Part shown: in pieces, positions 38,157 to 46,897 of the stretch
Numbering within the stretch: position 1 is the stretch's first letter
Layout: each line of letters opens with the position of its first letter
DNA from: Natronosporangium hydrolyticum
GTDB lineage: Bacteria; Actinomycetota; Actinomycetes; Mycobacteriales; Micromonosporaceae
DNA length: 64,000 nt
NCBI RefSeq assembly: GCF_016925615.1
Contig: NZ_CP070499.1
Location: 3,348,001-3,412,000 of the forward strand
Reading direction: 5' to 3'
Made by a program: the position numbers and the translations under genes
Notes under the pieces: model-generated
The model's input: the letters and a program-made list of their open reading frames with translations, nothing else
The model's database searches: none
What the model was told of the DNA's origin: nothing

Positions 38157-39005
38157 TCAGCGAGCCTTAGCGAGCGTCCCCAGGTAGAGCTGGATCACCT
38201 TCGGATCCTCGATCAGCTCCGGGCCGGGGGCGGTGTAGGCGTTACGGCCCTGGTCCAGGACGTAGCCCCGATCGCAGATCTGCAGGCAGCGGCGGGCGTT
38301 CTGCTCCACCATCACCACCGTCACGCCGGCGGCGTTGATCTGCTTGGTCTGGAAGAAGACTTCGTCCTGCAGCATCGGTGAGAGTCCGGCGGACGGCTCG
38401 TCGAGCAGCAGCACGTGCGGCTCCATCATCAACGCCCGGGCCATCGCCACCATCTGCCGTTCCCCACCGGAGAGCGACCCGGCCCGCTGCCGGCGGCGCT
38501 GGGCGAGGGTGGGAAAGAGCTCGGCGACGAAGGCGAACCGCTCCCGGAACTTCTTGGGGCGTAGGTAGCTGCCCATCTCGAGGTTCTCCTCGATGGTCAG
38601 CCGGGGGAAGACGTTGTTGGTCTGCGGGACGTAGCCCAACCCGCGGGCGACCAGCTCGTGGGTGGGGGCGTTGGTGATCGGCTCGCCGGCGAGGGTGACC
38701 GCGCCGGAGCGGATCCCCACCAGCCCGAAGATCGCCTTGACCAGGGTCGACTTGCCCGCACCGTTCGGCCCGATGATCCCGACCAGCTCGCCCTCGGCCG
38801 CGTAGAGGTCGGTGCCGTTGAGGATGTTCACCCCCGGCACATACCCGGCGACCACCTCGTCGGCGCGCAGCAGCGCCCCCTCCGCGGCGGCCAAGTGGGC
38901 GCTGCGGTCCACCGTCTCGACCCCGGCGGTGTCGTCGGCGGCCGCGGCCTCGACGTCCGCGGGCTCGACCTCCGCGGGCTCGGCCCGGATCTCGTCGCCG
39001 CTCAT
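38157..39005 (-). CDS. livF: Branched-chain amino-acid type ABC transporter ATPase
   Basis: Cytosolic ATPase of 282 residues. An acidic N-terminal extension of about 45 residues precedes the core. Walker A is GPNGAGKST, the signature is LSGGERQMVAMARAL, and Walker B is VLLLDEPSAGLSP. The GVNILNGTDLYAAEGELVG and LDQGRNAYTAPGPELIEDPK segments are LivF-like. Its ATG overlaps the livG stop (ATGA). It is the last gene of livHMGF. Confidence 0.93.
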   Translation of the reverse strand: MSGDEIRAEPAEVEPADVEAAAADDTAGVETVDRSAHLAAAEGALLRADEVVAGYVPGVNILNGTDLYAAEGELVGIIGPNGAGKSTLVKAIFGLVGIRSGAVTLAGEPITNAPTHELVARGLGYVPQTNNVFPRLTIEENLEMGSYLRPKKFRERFAFVAELFPTLAQRRRQRAGSLSGGERQMVAMARALMMEPHVLLLDEPSAGLSPMLQDEVFFQTKQINAAGVTVVMVEQNARRCLQICDRGYVLDQGRNAYTAPGPELIEDPKVIQLYLGTLAKAR

Positions 39006-39961
39006 TCTGCCTCCCGGTCGAGCTTGGGCGGGGCGACCTCGTCGGCGGCGACATCGTGGCCGGCCACCGTCTTGACCGCGCCGTCGTGGTGGGCCCCCAG
39101 GTACGCGTCGATCACCCGCTGGTCGGCCATGATCTGATCCGGGGTGCCCTCGGCGATCACTCGCCCCTCCCCCATCACGACCACCCAGTCACTGATGTCG
39201 TGGACGGCGTCCATGTCGTGTTCGACGAACATCACCGTCATGCCGTCTTCCCGCAGCTGCTTGACGTGGGTCAGCAGCGACTGGGTCAGGGCCGGGTTGA
39301 CTCCGGCCATCGGCTCGTCGAGCAGCACCAGCTCCGGCCGGACCATCAGCGCCCGCGCCATCTCCAACAACTTGCGCTGGCCGCCGGAGAGACTCCCGGC
39401 GAACTCGTCACGCATCTTGTCCAGTTTGAACCACTGCAGCAGCTCTTCGGCCCGTTCGGTGATCTCCCGCTCCTGCTGCTCCCACAGGAACGGCAACAGC
39501 CCGGCCCAGAACTTCTCCCCCCGCTGCCCGGTGGCACCGAGCCGCATGTTCTCGATCACCGTGAGCCGCGACAGCGCCTTGGTTAGCTGGAAGGTTCGCA
39601 CCATGCCCAGTCGGGCCACCTGGTGGGCACGGCGGCCCTGCACCGGCTGACCGTTGAAGGTCCAACTCCCGGTCTGGGGCGTGTCGAACTTGGTGAGCAG
39701 ATTGAACATCGTGGTCTTGCCGGCCCCGTTCGGTCCGATCACCGCAGTGATCGCCCCCCGCGGGATCTCCAGATGATCCACGTTTACCGCGGTCAGACCA
39801 CCGAACCGGCGGGTGACGTTGTCAGCGACCAGGATCGGGTCGGGCTTGGCCGAACCTGGCTCGCTCGCCACCCCGACCAGCGCCTCCTGCGCCCGGCGCC
39901 GACCGGGCCGATCGACGGCGGCCTCCGCCGGACCACCGGTGCCCATATCATCAGCGTACAT
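39002..39961 (-). CDS. livG: Branched-chain amino-acid type ABC transporter ATPase
   Basis: ATPase of 319 residues paired with LivF. Walker A is GPNGAGKTTMFN, the signature is LSGGQRKLLEMARAL, Walker B is LVLLDEPMAGVNP and the H-loop is MFVEHDMD. An extra N-terminus of about 40 residues precedes the core. The ATG at 39961 overlaps livM by 11 bases, with GGAGGGAG about ten bases upstream. An ATG at 39946 is an alternative without such a site. Confidence 0.93.
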   Translation of the reverse strand: MYADDMGTGGPAEAAVDRPGRRRAQEALVGVASEPGSAKPDPILVADNVTRRFGGLTAVNVDHLEIPRGAITAVIGPNGAGKTTMFNLLTKFDTPQTGSWTFNGQPVQGRRAHQVARLGMVRTFQLTKALSRLTVIENMRLGATGQRGEKFWAGLLPFLWEQQEREITERAEELLQWFKLDKMRDEFAGSLSGGQRKLLEMARALMVRPELVLLDEPMAGVNPALTQSLLTHVKQLREDGMTVMFVEHDMDAVHDISDWVVVMGEGRVIAEGTPDQIMADQRVIDAYLGAHHDGAVKTVAGHDVAADEVAPPKLDREAE

Positions 39962-40949
39962 TGAGTGAGATCTCCCTCCGGTCGCCGAATATGCCCTGCG
40001 GCCGGAAGATCAGCAACGCGATGATTCCCGCCCCGAGCAGGACGAAGACCAGCGGATCCACCTGGCTGGTAGTGAGCAGCCCGGACGGCATCCACTCCGA
40101 GCCGGCTACGCCCCGAAGGAACTGGTTGAGGAAGTTGTAGAGGCCCCAGAAGATCATCGCGCCGACCACCGGACCGAAGACGCGGGCGGCCCCACCGAGG
40201 ATCAGCACCGCGTACACGTAGAAAGTGAAGGTGGTGTGGTACTGGTCGGGCGCCACGTTGCCGAAGCGCAGTGCCTGGATGAAGCCGGCGAGCGCACCGA
40301 TCACGCCGCCGAGCATCAGCGACTGGAGCTTGTAGCTGAAGGCGTTCTTGCCCAGGCTGCGGACGGCGTCCTCGTCCTCCCGGATGGCCTTCAGGACCCG
40401 ACCCCACGGGCTGCGCATCGCCAACCACACCACCAGCAGGCAGACCGCGACCAGCGACCAGCCGACGATCATGACCCACAGGTCGCTGGCGGTGAAGAAG
40501 AACGGGCCGATCCGCAGGTTCTCGGTGATCCCGAGGTCGCGGCCGAACTCCCGGAAGTCGCCGGTGAAGCCGCGCAGCCCCTCCGCGCCGCCGGTCCACT
40601 CCCGCAGCTCGACGGTGCGCACCACCCGACGCAGGGCCTCCGCCGCCGCCACCGTCGCGATCGCCAGATAGTCGGCGCGCAGCCGGAGCGTGGCGACGCC
40701 GAGCAGCAACGCCAACAGCACCGCGCCGATCAACCCGAGCAGGATGCTTGGCCAGAACGGCCAGTCGAGGGTGGCCATGCCGATCGCCAGCCCGTACGCG
40801 CCGATCCCGGCGAACGCGGCCTGTCCGAAGTTGAGCAGACCGGTGTAGCCGAACTGCACATTCAGCCCGATGGCGGCGAGCGCGAAGACCACCACGCCCG
40901 GTCCGAGCGCCTGACTGAGCGTCTGGCTGAAGATAAAGTCCCAGTTCAT
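39951..40949 (-). CDS. livM: Branched-chain amino-acid type ABC permease LivM
   Basis: Membrane permease of 332 residues with about eight to ten helices. The LivM motif GLNVQFGYTGLLNFGQAAFAGIGAYG is at residues 27-52 and the ATPase-docking loop SPWGRVLKAIREDEDAVRSL lies near the middle. The ATG is seven bases after the livH stop. It forms the channel together with LivH. Confidence 0.94.
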   Translation of the reverse strand: MNWDFIFSQTLSQALGPGVVVFALAAIGLNVQFGYTGLLNFGQAAFAGIGAYGLAIGMATLDWPFWPSILLGLIGAVLLALLLGVATLRLRADYLAIATVAAAEALRRVVRTVELREWTGGAEGLRGFTGDFREFGRDLGITENLRIGPFFFTASDLWVMIVGWSLVAVCLLVVWLAMRSPWGRVLKAIREDEDAVRSLGKNAFSYKLQSLMLGGVIGALAGFIQALRFGNVAPDQYHTTFTFYVYAVLILGGAARVFGPVVGAMIFWGLYNFLNQFLRGVAGSEWMPSGLLTTSQVDPLVFVLLGAGIIALLIFRPQGIFGDRREISLNVR

Positions 40950-40956
40950 CGCGCCC

Positions 40957-42354
40957 CTACCCGATCCGTGCCCGGCGGCCCAGCAGACCCTGTGGACGCA
41001 CGAGCAGTACGGCGATCAGCAGGACGAGCGCGACCACGTACTTGAACTCGTTCGGCACCCACAGCGTGGAGACCTGGATCAACACCCCGACGATCAGACC
41101 ACCCACGATCGCCCCGAAGGCGGTACCCAGCCCGCCCACGACGACCGCGGCAAAGATGAGCAACAGCATCTGGAAGCCCATCAGATAGTTCGTCGTCTCA
41201 TGCATGGCCAGGAACACCCCGGCGAGCGCGGCGAGGCCGGTACCGATCGCCCACACGATCCGGATCACCCGGTCGACGTTGATGCCGGAGGCGGCGGCGA
41301 GCGACGGGTTGTCGGCGACCGCCCGGATCGCCTTGCCGAACCGGGTCAGCACCAGCGCCAGCGCCACCCCGACCAGGACCACCAGCGCGATCGAGTCGGT
41401 GATCATCGTCTTGGGCAGGACCGCCAACGGCCCGAACCGCTCCGGCTCCTGGACCGTGTACTGCGCGTACGGCCGCCGGCCAGGGCCGAGGAAGTAGAGG
41501 TAGACGTGGCGCAGCAGCAGCGCCACACCGATCGAGATGATCATCATCGCGATCAGGCCGGTGCCACGTTTTCGGAGCCAGCCCCAGAAGAAGCGGTCTT
41601 GCAGATACCCGAAGAGCATGCCCAGCGCGACCGCCACCGGCACGGCGAAGATCAGGTGCAGCGTGATGTTGAAGTCGAAGATCGTGACGCCGACGACGTT
41701 GACGAAGAAGGCCGCGATGGCACCGAAGGTGACCAGCTCACCGTGGGCGAAGTTGATCAGGCCCATGGTGCCGAAGACCATCGACAGGCCCAGCGCCGCG
41801 AGGGCGATGATCAGCCCGAAGTGGAAGCCGCTGTAGAGGTGGGAGACCACCCGGTCCCACCGCCCCGGACCGGCGACCACCTCCAGCTCTTCCTCCGGGT
41901 CGTCCGGAATGTCAGCCTCTGGCACCTCTTCGCCGGGTTCGCCGGGTGGATCGTCGGAGTCGCCGGGCTGGCTGGGCGGCGGCGCCGGACCGGAGGTCAA
42001 CCCGAATAGCAGGTTGCCGACGTTGCCCGGTCGCACCAACGGCTCCCGAACGTTGCCGCTGGTGAGCGCCACCCCGTCGGGGAGCGTGCTCTCATCCAGC
42101 TCAACCAAGTAGGTGGCCGACTCGGGCACCGGGACCACCCAGTAGCCGTCCTCGTCGGTCTCGGCCGACACGACCAGGTCGCCATCCTCGGTATAGACGG
42201 TGATCGTGACCCCCGCCACCGGATCGCCGTCGACCTGCAGGGTGGTCTGCAGACCCTCCCCCTCGACCTGCGCCATCGCGCCGGCGGCGCCGAAACCCAC
42301 CAACCCGATCACGCTGCCCACGAGGGCGATCAGCATGATCACTGCTCTGCGCAC
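40957..42354 (-). CDS. livH: LivH-type ABC permease with an N-terminal secreted beta domain
   Basis: Permease of 465 residues, longer than the usual ~290. Residues 1-29 look like a signal peptide ending AMA. Residues about 30-110 form a carboxypeptidase-regulatory-like beta domain (GDPVAGVTITVYTEDGDLV...TDEDGYWVVPV). A proline/acidic linker follows (PPPSQPGDSDDPPGEPGEE). The LivH core starts near residue 165 (HFGLIIALAALGLSMVFGT, GLINFAHGELVTFGA), with the EAA-like loop FGKAIRAVADNPSLAAASGI. The start is a GTG with GAGGAG five bases upstream. The extra domain would lie outside the cell, perhaps near the receptor. Confidence 0.93.
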   Translation of the reverse strand: MRRAVIMLIALVGSVIGLVGFGAAGAMAQVEGEGLQTTLQVDGDPVAGVTITVYTEDGDLVVSAETDEDGYWVVPVPESATYLVELDESTLPDGVALTSGNVREPLVRPGNVGNLLFGLTSGPAPPPSQPGDSDDPPGEPGEEVPEADIPDDPEEELEVVAGPGRWDRVVSHLYSGFHFGLIIALAALGLSMVFGTMGLINFAHGELVTFGAIAAFFVNVVGVTIFDFNITLHLIFAVPVAVALGMLFGYLQDRFFWGWLRKRGTGLIAMMIISIGVALLLRHVYLYFLGPGRRPYAQYTVQEPERFGPLAVLPKTMITDSIALVVLVGVALALVLTRFGKAIRAVADNPSLAAASGINVDRVIRIVWAIGTGLAALAGVFLAMHETTNYLMGFQMLLLIFAAVVVGGLGTAFGAIVGGLIVGVLIQVSTLWVPNEFKYVVALVLLIAVLLVRPQGLLGRRARIG

Positions 42355-42519
42355 AGAAGCTCCTCAGCTTGGCGGGTGCCGGTCATGAGAACCCCGGCGG
42401 CACCCACCCATCTTTCAGTGCAAGACCGGTGGATCATAGCGAGTGTCACAGCCGAACGCGAGGTCGTCATCAAAACGTTATGGATCATGACCGCATCGAG
42501 CACGCTGGTCACACCAGCA

Positions 42520-43131
42520 TCACTCGCCGGCCGCACCCCCGGTCTCGGTAATGATCCGTTCGGCCACATCCCGCATGCCCATCCGGTGATCCATGGCAGT
42601 CCGTTGAATCCACTTGAAAGCCTGCGGTTCGGTCATGCCATATCGGGTCATCAGCTGACCCTTGGCCCGCTCCACCAGCTTGCGGGTCTCCAACCGCTCG
42701 GTCAGCCCGGCGATCTCCGCCTCCAGCGCGGACGCCTCAGCGAACCGGGACGCCGCGATCTCGATCGCCGGCACCAGGTCGGACTTCTGAAACGGCTTGA
42801 CCAGATACGCCATCGCCCCCACCGCCCGGGCCCGCTCGACCAGCTCCCGCTGACTGAACGCGGTCAAGATCACCACCGGCGCGATGTGCTCCTCGGCGAT
42901 CTGCTCGGCGGCCGCCAGCCCATCCATGATCGGCATCTTGATATCGAGGATCACCAGGTCAGGGTGGAGTTCACGGGCGAGCCGGACTGCGGTCTCGCCG
43001 TCCCCGGCCTCGCCGACCACCTCGTAACCCTCCTCGGTCAGCATCTCGGCGAGGTCGAGCCGGATCAAGGCCTCGTCCTCCGCGATCAGCACCCGCCGGC
43101 GTACCGGCTCGGACTGCTGCGCCTCGCCCAC
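42520..43131 (-). CDS. pdtaR: ANTAR-domain response regulator
   Basis: Two-component response regulator of 203 residues. The receiver domain (residues ~12-130) has the acidic pocket VLIAEDEALIRLD, the phospho-acceptor D63 (LVILDIKMP), and the conserved Thr and Lys (LTAFSQ, YLVKPFQ). The C-terminal ANTAR RNA-binding domain (about 140-200) contains RAKGQLMTRYGMTEPQAFKWI. It should act by transcription antitermination. It is the orthologue-like counterpart of Rv1626 and sits in the same neighbourhood near polA. The GTG at 43131 has GGGGAGAG five bases upstream. Confidence 0.93.
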   Translation of the reverse strand: MGEAQQSEPVRRRVLIAEDEALIRLDLAEMLTEEGYEVVGEAGDGETAVRLARELHPDLVILDIKMPIMDGLAAAEQIAEEHIAPVVILTAFSQRELVERARAVGAMAYLVKPFQKSDLVPAIEIAASRFAEASALEAEIAGLTERLETRKLVERAKGQLMTRYGMTEPQAFKWIQRTAMDHRMGMRDVAERIITETGGAAGE

Positions 43132-43264
43132 TACTGCTCTCCCCTCACCTGCATGTTTCCGTTCGTCACCCTCGAGCCCGGGAGTCACCTATCCGGATGC
43201 CGTGGCGACCAGCGTAGTAGGTACCCTGGGAACGCAGCCGCCCCCCAGCGGGGCTGCGGCGCCC

Positions 43265-43337
43265 GCCCCTGTAGGCCAACGGCAGAGCCAGTGGACTCAA
43301 AATCCATACAGTGTGGGTTCGAATCCCACCGGGGGCA
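43265..43337 (+). tRNA. tRNA with CAA anticodon (Leu by anticodon), short variable arm
   Basis: A 73-base cloverleaf. The acceptor stem is GCCCCTG with CGGGGGC (one G-T pair) and the discriminator is A. The D stem is GGC/GCC, and the anticodon stem is GTGGA/TCCAT with loop CTCAAAA, hence anticodon CAA. The T arm is GTGGG-TTCGAAT-CCCAC. The variable loop is only about five bases, whereas bacterial leucine tRNAs normally have a long variable arm. CCA is not encoded. Confidence 0.9.
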
Positions 43338-43387
43338 CGTCAAAGATCTGCAACAGCGGATCGTAATCGTTCGACAGCTGAGGGATT

Positions 43388-43418
43388 GTCCGATAAACGG
43401 TGTAACCGGTCATCGGAC
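43388..43418. repeat. Hairpin downstream of the tRNA
   Basis: GTCCGAT and ATCGGAC pair perfectly around an inner CGGT/ACCG stem, with symmetric three-base internal bulges. It lies 50 bases after the tRNA in a 200-base gene-free stretch. It may be a terminator, a processing site or part of an integration junction. Confidence 0.5.
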
Positions 43419-43540
43419 ACTCCCCCGTGGGGTGACCACCCAGCCCGATGATCACCCAGCACCCCGCTGGATCGGTCATGCGCCTGAGTTCGACACAGTG
43501 CTCCGGAGATCGAGCCGACCGAACCGATAGGGGAGCTGTG

Positions 43541-43609
43541 ATGCCCGGTGGGACAGGTGCGGCGGCTTGCGCCGGGCCTGCCAGCGTGGCAGCGTTTCGG
43601 CGTGCATGA
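43541..43609 (+). CDS. Possible 22-residue leader peptide overlapping the CYTH start
   Basis: Small ORF starting at an ATG with GGGGAG five bases upstream, a better site than any in front of the CYTH gene itself. It ends in TGA that overlaps the CYTH start region (GTGCATGA). It may serve only to bring ribosomes to the CYTH start. Speculative. Confidence 0.3.
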   Translation: MPGGTGAAACAGPASVAAFRRA

Positions 43610-44135
43610 GGTAGAAGCCAAGTTCCGGATCGCCGATGTCGAGTCGCTGGTGGTGGCGCTGAAAGCCCACGGGGTTGAGCTGGCGGCGCCGGCGGTGCAG
43701 GATGATCAGGCGTTTGCGCCGGTCGCGTGGCGGTATGGGGACTCGAAGATCGGGGTTCCGTTCGCCCGGCTGCGCACCGAGGGCGGCCGGCACCTGTTTA
43801 CGGTGAAGGTCCCGGGCGACAATGAGTTGTCCTGCGAGGAGCATGAGACCGAGGTGGCTGACCGCGATCAGATGCACGCGGCGGTGGTGGCGATGGGTTT
43901 CGCGCCCACGGTGCGGATCGTCAAGACCCGCCGCCGTGGTCGGTGGGGCGAGGTCGACCTGTGCGTGGATGACGTGGCCGGGCTCGGGGTGTTCCTGGAG
44001 TTGGAGCGGTTGGCGCCACCGGGGACCTCGGGGCTTGCGGCGCAGGCGGAGCTGGTCGGCATGGTGACGGCGCTGGGGGTGGAGGCGGCGCGGGTGGAGG
44101 AGACCTACGATTCGCTGCTGCGGGCGGTCGGCTGA
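43602..44135 (+). CDS. CYTH-domain protein (class IV adenylate cyclase / triphosphatase type)
   Basis: Protein of 177 residues in the CYTH superfamily, whose members bind triphosphates in a beta tunnel and include CyaB-type cyclases and thiamine triphosphatases. The ExExK signature is at the very N-terminus (E3-V-E5-A-K7), supporting the GTG at 43602. Later segments are FTVKVPGDNE, VRIVKTRRRGRW and the acidic metal motif FLELERL. The start overlaps the end of a possible 22-codon leader ORF. Triphosphatase or cyclase activity cannot be decided. Confidence 0.82.
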   Translation: MHEVEAKFRIADVESLVVALKAHGVELAAPAVQDDQAFAPVAWRYGDSKIGVPFARLRTEGGRHLFTVKVPGDNELSCEEHETEVADRDQMHAAVVAMGFAPTVRIVKTRRRGRWGEVDLCVDDVAGLGVFLELERLAPPGTSGLAAQAELVGMVTALGVEAARVEETYDSLLRAVG

Positions 44136-44143
44136 TCTGCTCA

Positions 44144-44770
44144 TCAGAACAGGGTGGGTTCGGCGGTCGCGGTGGCCGGGTTAGTAACCGGCAGTTCCGT
44201 TGGGGCGGTCAGGTCAAGCCGCATCGTGAGTGCGCTGTGGTCGGATAGCTTTTCGACGCGGGGGGTGTGGTCGTAGCCGCAGCCGGTGAGGCGGTCGGCG
44301 ATGGTGCTGCTGCAGAATGCGTGGTCGTAGCGGTAGCCGTCGCCGGTGCGGCCGACCCAGCTGTGCTCGGTGGCGTCGGGGTGCTGGTGGCGGTAGGCGT
44401 CGACCAGCCCGTGTCGTGCGGCGAGGGATCGGTAAAAGTCGTACTCGAAGTCGGCGAAGAAGCGGTAGCGGGGCCGGTGGTCGGGTTCGAGTACGTTGAG
44501 GTCACCGGTGAACACCGTGGGATGGTCCTCGTTGGTGTCGGCGAGCACCTTGCCGAATTCGGCCAGCCAGCGACGTTTGCGTTCGGTCTTCTCGGCGCTG
44601 GCGTCCCGGGAGGGGACGTAGAGGCCGACGACTCGCAGCTGGCCGTCGGGGGTGGGCAGCAGGCATGAGGCAGCGCGGGCGGGTAGGTAGCCGAGAGCCT
44701 TGGTGAGGTGGTCGGCTTCGGCCTGGACCCGGGCGACTCGGTGCCACGTACCGAGACTGCGGGCTGCCAA
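44144..44770 (-). pseudogene. Endonuclease/exonuclease/phosphatase-family protein, 5' truncated
   Basis: Only about 208 C-terminal residues of an EEP-fold (exonuclease III-like) protein remain. The later catalytic motifs are intact: TGDLNVLEP, the RYDHAF segment and the terminal LSDHSAL. The first ~60 residues, which should carry the metal-binding Asn and Glu, are absent. The frame runs into unrelated sequence 28 bases from the end of the next gene, so a deletion or insertion removed the start. Confidence 0.7.
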
Positions 44771-44797
44771 TCTTGCTGCGCATCGCCCGTCAGGTGG

Positions 44798-45586
44798 TTA
44801 GTCGGGCGGCTGCGCCAGCCGCTGCGGCCGGGTCCGGGTCCAGCTGGCCCAGCCGCGCTCGCGCATCAGCTCCAGCATCCGCTGCGCCCGCGGGTCGGAC
44901 TCGACGACGAGTGCGTCCAGCAGATCGAACGGCAGTTCGTCATGTGCCACGTCGCCGGGATCGATCCCGCTGGCGGTGTACGCCTGCTCGGCCAGGCCGG
45001 CCATGATGTCGGCGGCTTGCTCCAGACGTGGGTCGTCGTCGGCAACGTCGCTTTCGAGGATCTCCGACAGGAGCCGATAGAGCCCAACCAGTTGCGGGTC
45101 ATCGAGTTGCGCGTGTTTCGCGGCCATGACCTCGCGGATGCCCTCGGGCCAGCGGGCCGCGACCAGGATCCACCCGTCTCGCTCACCGGCCACTATCCGC
45201 TCTGACACCCCCATTTCGCGAAGCCGGTCGAGATAGCAGGTCACCTCCGGTGGAAGCGTCAGGCTGTCCCCGGCAACCAGCTGTGCGATCTGCTTGCGGC
45301 TGGTCTCAAGCCGTTCGATCTCGTCACGCAGGTGGTTGTCGATCCGTTGGACCGCTTCGGCAAAGGTCGCTGCGTCGGCTTCAAGCATCTGGGCGATCTG
45401 GGACAAGGGCACGCCAGCGTTGGCGAGGGTGCGGATCTTGATAAGGGACACGACCGCCGTTGCGCCATACCGCCGGTAACCCGACGCATCCCGCTCCGGC
45501 TCGGGCAGGAGTCCGACCTGGTGATAGTGCCGCACCGCCCGCACCGTGACGCCGGCGTACGCCGCGAGTTGCCCGATCGTCAGCAT
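44798..45586 (-). CDS. MerR-family transcriptional regulator
   Basis: Regulator of 262 residues. The N-terminal winged-helix domain is typical (MLTIGQLAAYAGVTVRAVRH, GYRRYGATAVVSLIKIRTL), followed by a dimerising coiled coil to about residue 120. The C-terminal ~140 residues are of TipA-like helical character and may bind a small molecule. It is on the same strand as, and 40 bases downstream of, an ABC-2 permease gene, so it probably controls that drug exporter. Confidence 0.88.
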   Translation of the reverse strand: MLTIGQLAAYAGVTVRAVRHYHQVGLLPEPERDASGYRRYGATAVVSLIKIRTLANAGVPLSQIAQMLEADAATFAEAVQRIDNHLRDEIERLETSRKQIAQLVAGDSLTLPPEVTCYLDRLREMGVSERIVAGERDGWILVAARWPEGIREVMAAKHAQLDDPQLVGLYRLLSEILESDVADDDPRLEQAADIMAGLAEQAYTASGIDPGDVAHDELPFDLLDALVVESDPRAQRMLELMRERGWASWTRTRPQRLAQPPD

Positions 45587-45626
45587 GTCCTGATCCTGCC
45601 CCAACCCGCTCGACCTGGTCGCCGGC

Positions 45627-46388
45627 TCAGGAGATCCTTCGACGGTAGGAGAAGTTGGCGAAGAAGTAGGCAACGATGAGGATGCCGATGCACCAGGCGA
45701 GGGCGGTCCAGATGCCGGTACCGACCGGTTGCTGAATGAGCAGGTCGCGGATCGTGTTGACGATGGAGGTCACCGGCTGGTGTTCAGCGAAGGCCCGCAC
45801 CGGGCCGGGCATGGTGTCGGTGGGCACGAAGGCCGAGCTGATGAACGGCAGGAAGATGAGCGGGTAGGAGAACGCGCCCGCGCCCTCCACACTCTTGGCG
45901 GTGAGACCGGGGATGACAGCGACCCAGGTCAGCGCCAGCGTGAACAGGATGAGGATGCCGGCGACCGCCAGCCAGGCCAACACCCCAGCGCCAGAGCGGA
46001 AACCGATGAGCAGAGCGCCCCCGAACACGAGCACGAGCGAGATCACATTGGCGACCAACGAGGTCACCACATGCGCCCACAGTACGCCCGATCGGGCGAT
46101 CGGCATGGACTGGAACCGCTCGAAGATCCCGCCCTGCATGTCGGTAAAGAGCCGGTAGGCGGTGTAGGAGATGCCCGACGCGATCGTGATGAGCAGGATG
46201 CCGGGAAGCATGTAGTTCACGTACGAGACCGTCCCGGTGTCGATCGCGCCGCCGAACACAAAAGCGAACATCAGCATGAGGGCGATCGGTGTGATCGCGG
46301 TCGTGATGATGGTGTCCATGCTGCGCGTGACGTGCTTGATGGATCGTCCGGTGAGCACGGCGGTGTCGCCCCAGAAATACGTGGTCAT
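45627..46388 (-). CDS. ABC-2 type permease, DrrB-like
   Basis: Membrane subunit of an ABC exporter, 253 residues with six helices. MLPGILLITIASGISYTAYR and RFQSMPIARSGVLWAHV match the DrrB family of daunorubicin-type exporters, and the C-terminus is FANFSYRRRIS. Nine bases separate it from its ATPase gene, which is truncated. Unless another ATPase substitutes, the exporter is probably non-functional. Confidence 0.9.
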   Translation of the reverse strand: MTTYFWGDTAVLTGRSIKHVTRSMDTIITTAITPIALMLMFAFVFGGAIDTGTVSYVNYMLPGILLITIASGISYTAYRLFTDMQGGIFERFQSMPIARSGVLWAHVVTSLVANVISLVLVFGGALLIGFRSGAGVLAWLAVAGILILFTLALTWVAVIPGLTAKSVEGAGAFSYPLIFLPFISSAFVPTDTMPGPVRAFAEHQPVTSIVNTIRDLLIQQPVGTGIWTALAWCIGILIVAYFFANFSYRRRIS

Positions 46389-46397
46389 CGCTGTTCC

Positions 46398-46813
46398 CTA
46401 CTTCTTGTTCGAGCTGGTCTTGTGGTCTAGGCCGGCCGCATCGGCGTAGCGGTCCTTGTTGGCGTCGCCGACGACGGCGAAGAAGACGTCTTCGAGGGTC
46501 GGCTGCTTCTCGACGTACTCGACCGTGGCGGGCGGCAGCAGCTGTCTGAGCTCGGCCAGGGTGCCGTCGACGATGATCCGACCCTGGTGAAGGATCGCGA
46601 TCCGGTCGGCAAGCTGTTCGGCCTCGTTCAGGTACTGGGTGGTGAGCAGCACAGTCGTGCCGCCCTCGGCGAGCTTCTTGACGGCCTGCCACACCTCGAT
46701 ACGCGCCTGCGGGTCCAGCCCGGCCGTCGGCTCGTCAAGGAAGATGACCGGTGGACTCCCTATGAAACTCATCGCGATGTCCAGGCGGCGGCGCATGCCA
46801 CCGGAGTACGGCG
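46398..46813 (-). pseudogene. DrrA-like ABC ATPase, N-terminal half missing
   Basis: The C-terminal ~135 residues of a drug-exporter ATPase. Present are the signature [13 protein letters not shown], Walker [14 protein letters not shown], the Q/H segments [13 protein letters not shown] and the DrrA C-terminal tail. Walker A, the Q-loop and about 150 residues before the signature are lost. Homology stops abruptly near 46813, where the opposite-strand gene region begins. The frame stays open upstream, but the sequence no longer resembles an ATPase. Confidence 0.75.
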
Positions 46814-46884
46814 CTTGTGGCTGTTGAAGGTCAGCGTTGCCCCGCCAAGCCTGAAACTTGCAGGGCCAAGAACGTCTGTTCGAT

Positions 46885-46890
46885 TACTAT
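46885..46890 (+). promoter_or_regulatory. Possible -10 box for a leaderless transcript
   Basis: TACTAT lies seven bases before the ATG at 46898, and no ribosome-binding site is present. This is the spacing expected if transcription begins at the start codon. No clear -35 at 17 bases. Confidence 0.4.
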
Positions 46891-46897
46891 GCTGCTC

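Noticed and set aside
43297-43479. Minus-strand 60-residue ORF running through the tRNA, ending PPVGFEPTLYGF
   Set aside because: The ending is the usual translation artefact of antisense tRNA sequence. No start signal and no family.
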